DNA of 61,381 nucleotides, taken from positions 1 to 61,381 of the forward strand of contig CALECT010000019.1 in assembly GCA_937949725.1 (NCBI GenBank), given 5' to 3'. Numbering within the stretch: the stretch's first letter is position 1; every line of letters begins with the position of its first letter. The stretch is from an uncultured Pseudanabaenaceae cyanobacterium (GTDB lineage Bacteria > Cyanobacteriota > Cyanobacteriia > PCC-9006 > JAAUQQ01). Position numbers and translations under genes: made by a program. Below, piece by piece: positions 1-9,900 of this stretch. The notes beneath the pieces are model-generated. The model had not been told where the DNA came from. It searched no databases and worked only from the letters and a program-made list of their open reading frames with translations.

Positions 1-115
1 TGAGGACTACGAAGGTTTGTGGGGGGCGCAGCATCTCGATACCGAATTGAGAACCGGTGGCGCTGTTACGACAGTGACTACGAATGACTGGTTGTTGCTC
101 GGGCACTTCGAGTGA
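1..115 (+). CDS. 3' end of an unidentified protein (partial)
   Basis: An open frame enters from the left edge and ends at TGA 113-115. It gives 37 residues that finish in WLLLGHFE. The composition looks like real coding sequence, but the fragment is too short to place in a family. It is followed by about 170 bp with no gene, then by the convergent 3' end of the large DUF4347 protein. I do not recognise the product. Confidence 0.4.
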   Translation, partial: EDYEGLWGAQHLDTELRTGGAVTTVTTNDWLLLGHFE

Positions 116-286
116 GGAAGGGAATGAAGTCAAAGGAGGCACAACCGTTAAATAACAAATTGATTCACTGCTACCCATGACGGCAGAAGGGGCACCTTAT
201 CGATGCCCCACTGTATAGCCTGCTCAAAACTTGACTTTTTCCATGACGGGAAAGAGGTCGGCTGTCTGGCTGTCGAACTCAGGCAG

Positions 287-3200
287 TTAAACAATCGTCC
301 AGTTTGAGGCGGGCAAGGTTGGAATAAAGGCGCTATCCGTCACGCCATAGCTATTCCCCTCGGGCGCTAACATCCAGAGCGCATTTTCCCCCGTCGAGCC
401 CCGACGCCAAGCCAAATCCGTATAGCCATCGCCATCAAAATCCTGAGCATCCACCACCTGCCAATCGGGATTGGTCAGACCGGGGATAAACACCGAACTT
501 TGCAGGAACTTGCCATCTAGCGTCCACAGAGCATTTGCTCCCGTTTGGCTATTGCGCCAAACGATTTCATCCTTGCCATCGCCATCAAAGTCAGCAGCGG
601 CCTGCATCTCCCAGCTGAGATTGGAGAGGGCTCCTTGAGTGCCACGACCAATCACAGTCAAATCAATGAAGCTAGAGGATGCATCCTGTCCGTCTAAATC
701 CCAGATCACAAATCCCCCATTGCGACGATGACGCCAGAGAATTTCGATCTCCTCATCCTGGTCGAAGTTACCCGCCGCTTTCATCTGCCAATCTGGATTC
801 CTAACGACAAAGTTCTCACCGATCGCAACTTCACCCACATTTTCAGTCCCATCCATCAGCAAGACCTTATTTTGAAAAGTGCCATAGTTTCGCAGCAAGA
901 TATCGCTATCTCCATCCCCATCAAAATCCACAGTATCGATCACCGACCAGCCGGGCTGCGGCTCACTGTCTAGAAAGCCTGCTCTAATGGCTTGAGGCTC
1001 CGCATTGATTTCTAAAATAGACCAGTAGGCCAGGGCACCGTTGTTCTGGTTTTGCCAGAGCAAGTCGGGCCGATCATCTTGGTTGAAGTCCTGAGTGTCT
1101 CGCTGGTCCAGGAGTTCAACGGTGACCGTGGCAGTCTCACTCAGGGGCTGATCTCCCTCGGATTCCTGAACTCGAATGCTTAGATCAAAGCTGGGCTCTG
1201 TTTCATAATCTAGCTGGGCCAAGCTGGTCAGGCTTAAGCTGCCATCTGGGGCGATCGCAAACCAGCCCGCCTCATTGCCTTCCACAATCTCAAAGGTCAG
1301 AGCTTCAGGGGTTTCCGGATCAGTCGCTTGCACAACCCCTAGCAGGGCTTCCGGCAGAGCATTCTCACCAATGGAAAAGGACTGGGCCTGAATGCGAGGC
1401 GCATCATTCACGACTTCAACCAACAGAGAAGCATGGCCAACCTCAGCGCTAAAGGCAGTCGCTCCGCCATTGCTCGATGCATCTACCAAGCTGCCAGCTT
1501 CACCACTGCTACGGTCCCAAGCGCGGAAGGTCAGGGCCTCACTCAACTCACCGCTGAAGCCAGATGTGGGCTGGAAGTAGAGGCGAGTTTGCTCATCTGC
1601 GGATAGCAAGAATGCTTCGGTTTCTGTCACCGGAGGTAGCTCAAGCCAAGTTGCACCCGCATCTAGACTATAGAACCAACTACCATTCGCGCTATCCACC
1701 GCTGTGAGAGCAATACCGATCTCTGGGCTGTCGCTATCTAGGACATTGCCGCTAATCGCCGTATTCGCGATGGGATTGACAATCGCAGAGACCAAACTCC
1801 CCACGGCTCCCCCAGGCGCTAAAGCATGGTCACTCACAGGGGTTAACACAGAGCTATCCCCAGCGGGCGTCACAAAAACAGCATCATCCCCAGTGCTAAA
1901 GCTGAAGAATTCTGTCAAGCGCTCATCGCCCACCAGCACCGTTCCCGCGCCGGTCCCGAGCAACAATTGGCCGCTGGGGGTAATGTCGATATCTATTAAA
2001 TTCGTTGCCCCCGTCTCCCCACTGCGTAGGAAATTCCCCACCGCACCGAACTGGTAGACCAAACCCTCTCCTGCGACGGCAAAAATCTCACCCCTAGCAT
2101 TTGCAGCGATCGCCCGATAGTCCTGGGCTCCGGTTAATTCCAATCTCTCTAGCAAAAGGCGCGTCTCCGGGTCATAGACCACCACCTCATTGGTCGTAGT
2201 TAATGCGTAGAGGCGATCATCCAGACCAAGGGTGAGATCCACAACATCCTCGTTGGTGGCAAAGCGCGATGTGCCTTCGGGGCTAAAGCGCACAATCCCC
2301 TTGGAGCTACCACTCCCCGCTGTGGACATATCTGTTGCAAAGACATAGTTACCGAAGGTGGCAATGCCTCCGGAGCTGGCATTGTCCACCGTACTCCAGC
2401 CGTATCGATCTCGGTCGTACCATTCCTGCTCATCCTGGAGATAGGTACTCAGAATGGGGTCTAGGGTTCCGTTATAGATGTGAATATCGCCGAGGCGATC
2501 GACGATTAGATCTCGGGCGGGCTCACCGGCATCCCCCGCTTCTGGAATGACGCTGCTGCTGAGCAATTCACCTGTCAGACTGTACTGCTCTAAGCGATTG
2601 TCAGTGCTGACCCAAACGCCCGCCGTTGAAAGTCTAGGCGCATCATTAACAGGGGTCACCTCGACATTGGTGAGGGTGAGTTCTGGGGAAATGCCCGTAC
2701 CAGGTCCATTGATAGACACATCAACAAACCCATAGCCCTGACCTTCATAGCTATTGTCCAAGGCACGGAAACGCAGCCGAGGGGCAGCCCCGCTAAAGTC
2801 GGGCGCAGGCACAAAGCGCAGCAAGGTGGAGGGCTGTAAAATTTGCGCATCATATTCATCAGGGCGAAGGTAGACGGCTGACCAGGTCTCTCCATTCGTA
2901 TCAGAGAACTGCCATTCCCCTTCCGAAGTCGTATCATTGGCCACGACTGCGATGTAGCTGAGGGTCGCAGCGGGGCTTCGAGAGGCCAAAACGGGCTGCA
3001 TTAGTTGTGCAATGGATTGGCCCTGGGATGGGGGAGCATCTTCGGCGATCGCCGCCAAAGTCACTTGGTTCACCAGGCTCAAGCTCGTGCTGTCATTGAT
3101 CAAGACATGGTTAGGCCCCTCCGTATTCGTGACCAAGGCATCGAGATCTCCATCTCCATCTAGATCCCCTAAAGCAGTTTCATTACCTTGGGCAAAACCC

Positions 3201-6200
3201 AGTTCCTGTTGTGCCGCAATGAACTGCCCATTGCCATCGTTAAGCCAAATTTCATTGGCACCATAATTATTGACGAAGGCATCGAGGTCACCATCCCCGT
3301 CCAAATCCCCTAGGGAAATGCCATGGGCCTCGCCTTCACTCAGCGCCTGGCCCGAATCAGTAAAATTGCCCTGGCCGTCATTGAACCAGACCTCAGCGGG
3401 CTGGAGACGATTGACCAAATAGGCATCCAAATCGCCATCGCCATCCAGGTCGCCAACGTCTAGACCCAGGCTAAAGGAATCGCCCAAGCGCTGGCCCGAA
3501 TCGTAAAACAGTCCCTCACCGTTATTGAGCCAGAGCTGGCTGGGTCCACCAGGAAAAACAGAGCCCGCCAGAAAAACATCCAGATCACCATCACCGTCAA
3601 AATCTCCCAGCCGGGCTTCCCAGGTGTAGAGTCCCGTGAAAACTTCCTGGGCCAAGGAAAACTGCCCCGCTCCATCGTTAAAAAAGACTTGATTCCGCTC
3701 TGAGCCAGCGGCAAAGATATCCAGGTCACCATCACCATCCAAGTCCCCCAAACGAACCACCTGGGTTCGATCGCTACGCTCACCAAAGGAGCTGAACTGG
3801 AACGTGCCATCTCCCTGATTCAGCCACAGTTCATTGTTGTCTCGGTTGTTGGCGATAACTACATCTATTAGGCCATCTTCGTTGACATCTCCCACCGTCA
3901 AGCCCTGTCCATTGTTACGCAACGCAAGAAAATTAAAGGGAGATAGAGAGAATTGCCCCGTGCCGTCATTCAGCCATAGTTCTGTGAAAGACTCGCCTCC
4001 TCCGCTAGAAAGGTCTCCATTGGCCAGCACGGCATCCAAGTCACCATCTCCGTCAACATCGAACAGGCTCGCTTCCTGGGTATTGAGGCGTTCACCAAAG
4101 GATTGCACCTGGGTAAACGTGCCTTCAGTGGCGGCATCAACCTCAACGCCGAACAAAAATGTCGTTGGTGCAACAGCAACATCATCTACACTCCTTACCT
4201 CCGAGGTGACAATCAGCTCAATCACCTCACCGGGAAGTAGTTCAGGATTACCGACCAGCTCCACCGAGGCCACCGCACCATTGAGACTCACCGAGGTCTC
4301 CAGCCAGCCACTCTGGCTGCCACGCAACTTTAGAGTTTGCCCATTGACCGTGCTGGGCAGTAGCGGTGCTGCAAAGGTCACCTGCCAAACGCTATCGGAC
4401 TGGATGTCAGCTCCATTGGGGGCTGGGGTAACCCCCACCACTGGCAGTTGAGGAGGGGCTGGGGTGACCTCAAAGCGCGCCAGCAAGAAGTCCTGGCCCG
4501 TGGTCTGCAAATCCTGGGCAGCACCGGCAATCACAATGCGATCTGCGCTATCAAGTGCCACAGAGAGGCCCAGGGAAAGCCCCTCGGAAGCCTCCACAAT
4601 CGTCTGTCCACCCACAGCAAAGCTCAAATCCCGCGAACCATCGGGGTTAAAGCGAAACAGGGCCAGGTCGCGATTCACAGCACCAACCACAACAATCTTG
4701 CCAGCCTCATCGATCAAGATGTCATAGCCCGCATCGGTGCGATCGCTCACGTTGAGAACAACCTTACCCGCATCTCCAAAGCTGGAATCCAACGCACCAT
4801 TGCTGTCGTAGCGAACCAACGTAACATTCTGTCCCTGGCCACTCACCCCGGCACGCCCCACCACGAGCAGATTGCCTTGGGCATCCAAGGCAATGCCATG
4901 GGGATAGTCTTGGCCTTCGTCCAAATCCATAACAACGGCCCCATTCGTACCAAAGCTGGTATCTAGGATGCCGCTAGCGCTGTAGCGAGTTAAGACAAAG
5001 TTGTATGTGCGACGGCTCTCTCCTTCTTCGTTCGTGATGCTAGTCCGGGCGCGGCTAGCGAGAGTAATTCGCCCCTGGGAATCTACGACTATTCCATAGG
5101 CATCATCCTGATCACCATCAATATCCGTAGTGACCTGGCCACCATCACCAAAATTTTCAAGGTCAAGGGAGCCATCATCTCTCAGCCTCACCAGGCTGAT
5201 GTCACTGTCGCTATCATTGTCAGAACCTCCAGCAATCAGGATATTGCCAGAGCTGTCCAGGGCGATCGCCCTCGCACCATCATTGCCCCCTGCAATGTCT
5301 AGCTGAACCTTACCGTTGGCACCAAATTCCGTATCCAACAGGCCATTTTCGCTATAGCGAACCACACCAAAATCGTAGCTACCATTGGGATTCTCAACCT
5401 GCCCAGCTAAGACAATTCGTCCATCTCCATCCAGCAGCATGTCCCGCCCCGCATCTCCTCCACCGTAAAACGTGGTGGTGACCTTGCCCTGGTTGCCAAA
5501 ACTGGTATCTAGCAGCCCCTCTGCGCTGTAGCGAGTTACCCCGAAGTACTTCGTTCCACCCAGCCCTCCTGCTGTGCCTGCAACTAGAATGCGTCCTTGG
5601 GAATCGAACAGAATCGTCTCAGCGGTATCGGTTTGCTGGTTAAAATCTGTGGTGACGATCCCGTTATTGCCAAAGCTCGTATCCAAACGTCCTGGCGTAA
5701 AAAGCCCGGTGTAGCGAGACAGAATGAAGTCTTCAAAGGCGAGGGGCAAAGATTTTTCAGTTGAAGATTCAGCATGCAGTTGCTGAGGCATGAGCATCCA
5801 GGTGCCCCCGCGTTCAGGGTTGCCGACGGGCTGGGCAGCTGCGTGGAGCGTTGCGTTAGTGAGCTGATGCAGTTTAGTCAGGAATTCTTCGCCTGCATCG
5901 CCCGCAGCGAGGTTGCAGCCGTAGAGCAGCAGGTCCGTCTCGCCAAGGTTCCAGGTGGTGAGTTGTAGGGCGTACTGGGCAAAGGTACTGAGGCTGAGTT
6001 CGGTGTTACCGAGGTAGAGGCAGCCGGGGGCTCCGTGGGAAACCAAGTGAATGGTCTCGTAAGCAGCATCTTGGAGCAGCTCGGTGATTTGGGTGATGCC
6101 GTCGCGCTGGGCATCGAGGATATGGACGGTGGCGGTGGGTAGGATGCCGCTGCGCAGCAGGGCTAGGTCGCTGATGGCGGGGTCGAGGATAACGAGGGAG

Positions 6201-6256
6201 TTTGCAGGAAATTTCTGCTTGCTGGACTGTTGCGCTGCTGGGGAAAATACCGCCAT
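287..6256 (-). CDS. DUF4347 / delta-60 / FG-GAP / cadherin-like giant surface protein
   Basis: A 1989-residue multidomain protein. Residues about 20-165 are a DUF4347 domain, with LVSHGAPG (His74) and LLYGCNLAAGD (Cys114) placed like the His/Cys dyad of caspase-clan folds. Residues about 190-590 carry seven delta-60 repeats of the LDTSFGxxGxV type. An Ig-like segment follows, then about seven FG-GAP/VCBS repeats with DxDGDGDLD calcium-binding loops (about 720-1070). A cadherin-like module (about 1590-1690) and a second FG-GAP block (about 1760-1989) end the protein. There is no classical signal peptide at the N-terminus, which is usual for DUF4347 proteins. Such proteins are thought to be large secreted or surface adhesins. 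It starts 174 bp downstream of the same-strand Trypco1 gene. Substrate, and whether the dyad is active, are unknown. Confidence 0.9.
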   Translation of the reverse strand: MAVFSPAAQQSSKQKFPANSLVILDPAISDLALLRSGILPTATVHILDAQRDGITQITELLQDAAYETIHLVSHGAPGCLYLGNTELSLSTFAQYALQLTTWNLGETDLLLYGCNLAAGDAGEEFLTKLHQLTNATLHAAAQPVGNPERGGTWMLMPQQLHAESSTEKSLPLAFEDFILSRYTGLFTPGRLDTSFGNNGIVTTDFNQQTDTAETILFDSQGRILVAGTAGGLGGTKYFGVTRYSAEGLLDTSFGNQGKVTTTFYGGGDAGRDMLLDGDGRIVLAGQVENPNGSYDFGVVRYSENGLLDTEFGANGKVQLDIAGGNDGARAIALDSSGNILIAGGSDNDSDSDISLVRLRDDGSLDLENFGDGGQVTTDIDGDQDDAYGIVVDSQGRITLASRARTSITNEEGESRRTYNFVLTRYSASGILDTSFGTNGAVVMDLDEGQDYPHGIALDAQGNLLVVGRAGVSGQGQNVTLVRYDSNGALDSSFGDAGKVVLNVSDRTDAGYDILIDEAGKIVVVGAVNRDLALFRFNPDGSRDLSFAVGGQTIVEASEGLSLGLSVALDSADRIVIAGAAQDLQTTGQDFLLARFEVTPAPPQLPVVGVTPAPNGADIQSDSVWQVTFAAPLLPSTVNGQTLKLRGSQSGWLETSVSLNGAVASVELVGNPELLPGEVIELIVTSEVRSVDDVAVAPTTFLFGVEVDAATEGTFTQVQSFGERLNTQEASLFDVDGDGDLDAVLANGDLSSGGGESFTELWLNDGTGQFSLSPFNFLALRNNGQGLTVGDVNEDGLIDVVIANNRDNNELWLNQGDGTFQFSSFGERSDRTQVVRLGDLDGDGDLDIFAAGSERNQVFFNDGAGQFSLAQEVFTGLYTWEARLGDFDGDGDLDVFLAGSVFPGGPSQLWLNNGEGLFYDSGQRLGDSFSLGLDVGDLDGDGDLDAYLVNRLQPAEVWFNDGQGNFTDSGQALSEGEAHGISLGDLDGDGDLDAFVNNYGANEIWLNDGNGQFIAAQQELGFAQGNETALGDLDGDGDLDALVTNTEGPNHVLINDSTSLSLVNQVTLAAIAEDAPPSQGQSIAQLMQPVLASRSPAATLSYIAVVANDTTSEGEWQFSDTNGETWSAVYLRPDEYDAQILQPSTLLRFVPAPDFSGAAPRLRFRALDNSYEGQGYGFVDVSINGPGTGISPELTLTNVEVTPVNDAPRLSTAGVWVSTDNRLEQYSLTGELLSSSVIPEAGDAGEPARDLIVDRLGDIHIYNGTLDPILSTYLQDEQEWYDRDRYGWSTVDNASSGGIATFGNYVFATDMSTAGSGSSKGIVRFSPEGTSRFATNEDVVDLTLGLDDRLYALTTTNEVVVYDPETRLLLERLELTGAQDYRAIAANARGEIFAVAGEGLVYQFGAVGNFLRSGETGATNLIDIDITPSGQLLLGTGAGTVLVGDERLTEFFSFSTGDDAVFVTPAGDSSVLTPVSDHALAPGGAVGSLVSAIVNPIANTAISGNVLDSDSPEIGIALTAVDSANGSWFYSLDAGATWLELPPVTETEAFLLSADEQTRLYFQPTSGFSGELSEALTFRAWDRSSGEAGSLVDASSNGGATAFSAEVGHASLLVEVVNDAPRIQAQSFSIGENALPEALLGVVQATDPETPEALTFEIVEGNEAGWFAIAPDGSLSLTSLAQLDYETEPSFDLSIRVQESEGDQPLSETATVTVELLDQRDTQDFNQDDRPDLLWQNQNNGALAYWSILEINAEPQAIRAGFLDSEPQPGWSVIDTVDFDGDGDSDILLRNYGTFQNKVLLMDGTENVGEVAIGENFVVRNPDWQMKAAGNFDQDEEIEILWRHRRNGGFVIWDLDGQDASSSFIDLTVIGRGTQGALSNLSWEMQAAADFDGDGKDEIVWRNSQTGANALWTLDGKFLQSSVFIPGLTNPDWQVVDAQDFDGDGYTDLAWRRGSTGENALWMLAPEGNSYGVTDSAFIPTLPASNWTIV

Positions 6257-6430
6257 GGTGCCGAGTTCGATAGATAGACTGCTCTCCTATAGCAATCCCG
6301 GCATTTGAGTGGATTTCACATTTCTCTCGGCGAATAACCCAATTTCTGCGGAATTACGGGCTCTGGGGTTGTGCGGAGACTTACAAAGCTGACGCGGGTG
6401 GTTTTTCGGAGGAGCTGGTGCATCCCAGAC

Positions 6431-6895
6431 TTAGTTCGATGGATTCTCCTGGGGGGCGTCGTTGGGCTGTGTGTCTTTGGTCTGATTGTCCTTAAACTTA
6501 CATTTGACCTCGATGGAGAAGTCGGCTTCGGTTTTGGCGTTGGCGAGGACGGGGAGGCCGCCTTCGGCGCTGATTTTGAGGTTGAACTTGAGGTTGAGTT
6601 CTTCGACTTCGGCAACGGCGAGGTTTTTGAAGGCACCAATGGCGTATTGGGTGTAGCCCTGGATGCTGTTGTGGACTTTTTGCAGTTGGACGCGGGTTTC
6701 TTTGGGGCTGGTGTTGCCGGTGCTGATGCCGGATTTGTTGAGGGTGCCTTTGCCGATGCGGGCTCGGGGTGGGCCACTAGGACCGTAGGATTCGTAATCA
6801 CTGTCAGAGGGCTGCTGCTCGGCAGTTGAAGATTCTAGAAGTACTTCATAGGTGGTGTCGCCGTCTTCTAGGATGAGGCGTTGCAGTTCTGACAT
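6431..6895 (-). CDS. Trypco1 (CU044_2847-type) domain protein
   Basis: A 154-residue soluble protein. It starts SELQRLILEDGDTTYEVLLE and has a C-terminal half containing LNLKFNLKISAEGGLPVL followed by a basic strand. This is the layout of the trypsin-co-occurring domain 1 family: an N-terminal L/I-x-F/L-E-D-G strand and a later EVxxxFGLKLSAEAG-like strand. In published comparative genomics, Trypco1 proteins accompany caspase- or trypsin-like peptidases fused to STAND NTPases in predicted conflict systems. Here the gene is divergent from exactly such a protein, 72 bp apart, so a shared promoter region is likely. A regulatory or adaptor role for the peptidase partner is inference; the family has no established biochemical activity. 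Confidence 0.75.
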   Translation of the reverse strand: MSELQRLILEDGDTTYEVLLESSTAEQQPSDSDYESYGPSGPPRARIGKGTLNKSGISTGNTSPKETRVQLQKVHNSIQGYTQYAIGAFKNLAVAEVEELNLKFNLKISAEGGLPVLANAKTEADFSIEVKCKFKDNQTKDTQPNDAPQENPSN

Positions 6896-6967
6896 AGACT
6901 CAATTGAAACCTGGATTTTCTAATATCCTAAGTTCAAAGAGAACTATCTTTCTAGCGATTACTGCTG

Positions 6968-9900
6968 ATGGCTCGCTATGCACTGGTTATTGGGATTGGC
7001 CAATATCAAAATCTAACAAGTCTTTCGAAACCAGCTGGTGATGCTCAAGCGGTGTATGACATCTTGCAGACGCATGGTGACTTTGAAGATGTGCACCTGC
7101 TAAAAGATGCTGATGCTAGCCAGAGCAACCTTTTGTCCGCACTGGAGAAACTTTTAGCCCAACGTCAGCGCCCCAGCGACGTCGTGGTTTATTTCACGGG
7201 ACATGGCTTTACCGCCGGGGAAAGCCAGGATGAGGAGCAAGGATATCTGGCGACCTATGATTGTTGGGTTGAAGAAGAAGGGGTACGTATTGTAGCGGCG
7301 CGTAAGGGACTCTCGTTTCAACGACTGAACAAGCTAATTGAACGGGCGAACCTAAGTAGCCTAGTCATGCTGCTGGATTGTTGTCAGAGCGAATTTCTGA
7401 TTGAGCAAGCACTAATCGAGGATAAGTTACAGGCGTTTGGGCAAGCTGGATATTTTTTGAGTGCAGCTTGCGGCAGCTTTGAGGCAGCGTTTGCCAAAAA
7501 GACGGAACAACACAGCTTCTATACCGGAGCATTGATTAAAGCGCTGAAATCGCAGGATTCCAAGGGGCAAGTCACGACGCTATCAACCCATCAAGCCATA
7601 GCCTCTTTACTAAAGGGCACAGGGCAGGAGCCAATTTATTATGGCTATGGTAACGACTTAGTATTGGTAGATTACCGAGTCGCTCCGCAGAATGATACTC
7701 GAGATGAAGAATGCCCTTACCAGGGACTGAACGCTTTTACGGCAAAGACAAAGCAATTTTTCTTTGGCAGGGATAAGGAGATTGCAGAGATACAAGAAAA
7801 GCTTAGGCAATCAAATTTTGTTGCGGTTGTAGGCCCATCTGGGATTGGCAAGTCTTCGGTAGTGCTAGCGGGGTTGGTGCCGAACTGGCGGCAGAAGGGG
7901 GGAGAAGTAGTAATCATGCAGCCTGGTGAAGCACCATTTGTGATGTTGAAGCAGGCGTTGAGGAAGCATTGGGCGGATTCGATCTCTACGGCCAAGAAAC
8001 GACAGTTGTGTAAACTACTCAACAAAGATAATGGTCTTGCGGCTTTGGCGCAGGAGCTGCCAGGTGCAGGGCAGTTATTGCTGGTGGTGGATCAGTTCGA
8101 GGAGCTGTTTACGGTTTGTCCGCCAGAGACAGCTAAGCAATTTATTGAGCAGTTGGTAGCGGTGGGGCAGACAGCAGAGTCTCGGCTGGCGGTGGTGATG
8201 ACGATGCGCTCTGAATTTGTCACTAATTGGTTGTTGACGACGGAGATCCCAGAGTCGATTAATAGTCAGAAGCTGGAGATGAGGCCTCTACAAGAGCAGG
8301 GCCTCAGAGATGTCATTATCAGGCCCGCTGCATTGCAGAAATATAAATTGGGAGATGGCTTGCTGGAGTTGGTGCTGGCAGATGTAGACACAGAGCCGAA
8401 TAGCTTGCCTCTGTTGGAGTTTGCTTTAACAGAGCTGTGGGAGCAGCGTGACCCGGCGCAGCGACGGCTGACTACAACTGCTTATCGCGAGATGGGTGGG
8501 TTGAAAGGTGCACTCAATCGTCGAGCTGAGGCAGTGTATGGGGCAATGGGGCCGGTAGAGCAGGAGCGAGCCCAGAAAGTGTGCCTGCAACTCGTGAGAA
8601 TTGGCAAAGGAGAAACGGATACGCGCTGGCGACGAACGAAAGCAGAGCTGTTGGGATTGGGGAGAGATGAGTCTCAGCGGCAGCAGGTTGGTGATGTGGT
8701 GGATGATTTGGTCAAGGGGCGACTGTTGGTCACGGATGGAGAAGATGCTGAACCTACTATTGATTTAGCCCATGAGGCGCTAATTAACCGCTGGGAGCGG
8801 TTTGTGGACTGGCGGCAGCAGGACCGAGATCAGCTGCGGCTGAAGCAGCGGGCGGAGGATCGCTATGGAGAATGGAAGGAAAAGGGACAAAGCGAGGATT
8901 ACCTGATTAGCAAAGGTTTGTTGGGAGAACTGCGTGAGCTAGGGGCTGCGGAGCGCAACGGACTCTTGGGCAGTGCTGACCTATGCGACTTTTTTCGGCT
9001 CAGTGACGCAGCGGAGCAAGAACGCGCAGCTGCTTTAGAGGAAGCTTTAGCAATTGCCAAGTTGCGTGAAGAACGAACGAGAATTGTGAACCTGCCTCCA
9101 GCTAAAATCGTTGAACAATCAATTGCAGCAATTGATTTGGTTGGGCGCAGTTTAATGCAGTTTGGTGAACCACCGAGATTGCCAGCGGCAGATCTCCTGA
9201 AGCGCTCTTGGGACAGGATTCGAGAACGACTCAAGTACGAGGATCGTTCCGGTCTCTGGATACTATTTGTGGCTTTTCACCCCTCTAAAAACTGCATTCT
9301 CTCCTGTAGTATCGGCAACACATTCTATCTCTGGGATTTAGAAGGCAACCAGATCGGCAATCTTTTTGAAGGTCATTCAGGCCTAGTATGCTCGGTCGCC
9401 TTGAGCCCTAAAGGAGATCGCATTCTTTTAGGTAGCCATGACAACACACTTCGTCTATACAATCTCGCCGGAAACCCAATAGGCAATCCCTTTAAGGGCC
9501 ATTCTGACCGAGTGGCGGCGGTCGCCTTTAGTCCCCAGGGAGATCGCATTCTATCAGGCAGCCATGACAAAACTATTCGCCTATGGGATCTTAACGGCAA
9601 TCAGATCGGCAGTCCCTTCGAAGGTCATTCAGAGCGCATACGGTCAGTTGCCTTTAGTCCCAAAGGAGAACATATTATCTCCGGTAGTGATGATGGCACC
9701 CTTCGCCTATGGAACGTAGCAGGCAACAAAGCCAGTATCGTTTTTAAAGGCCATTCAGGCCCAGTATGGTCAGTCACCTTTAGCCCCGACGGAAAACGCA
9801 TCCTCTCAGGTAGCTCTGACAAAACCCTTCGTCTTTGGAATTTAGAGGGTAGTCAGATAGGCAATCTCTTTAAGGGCCATTCTGCTGTAGTGAGTTCGGT

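Noticed and set aside
6371..6829. A Gly/Val/Phe-rich + strand frame opposite the Trypco1 gene.
   Set aside because: Its composition is the complement of the real gene, and the Trypco1 translation matches a known family.
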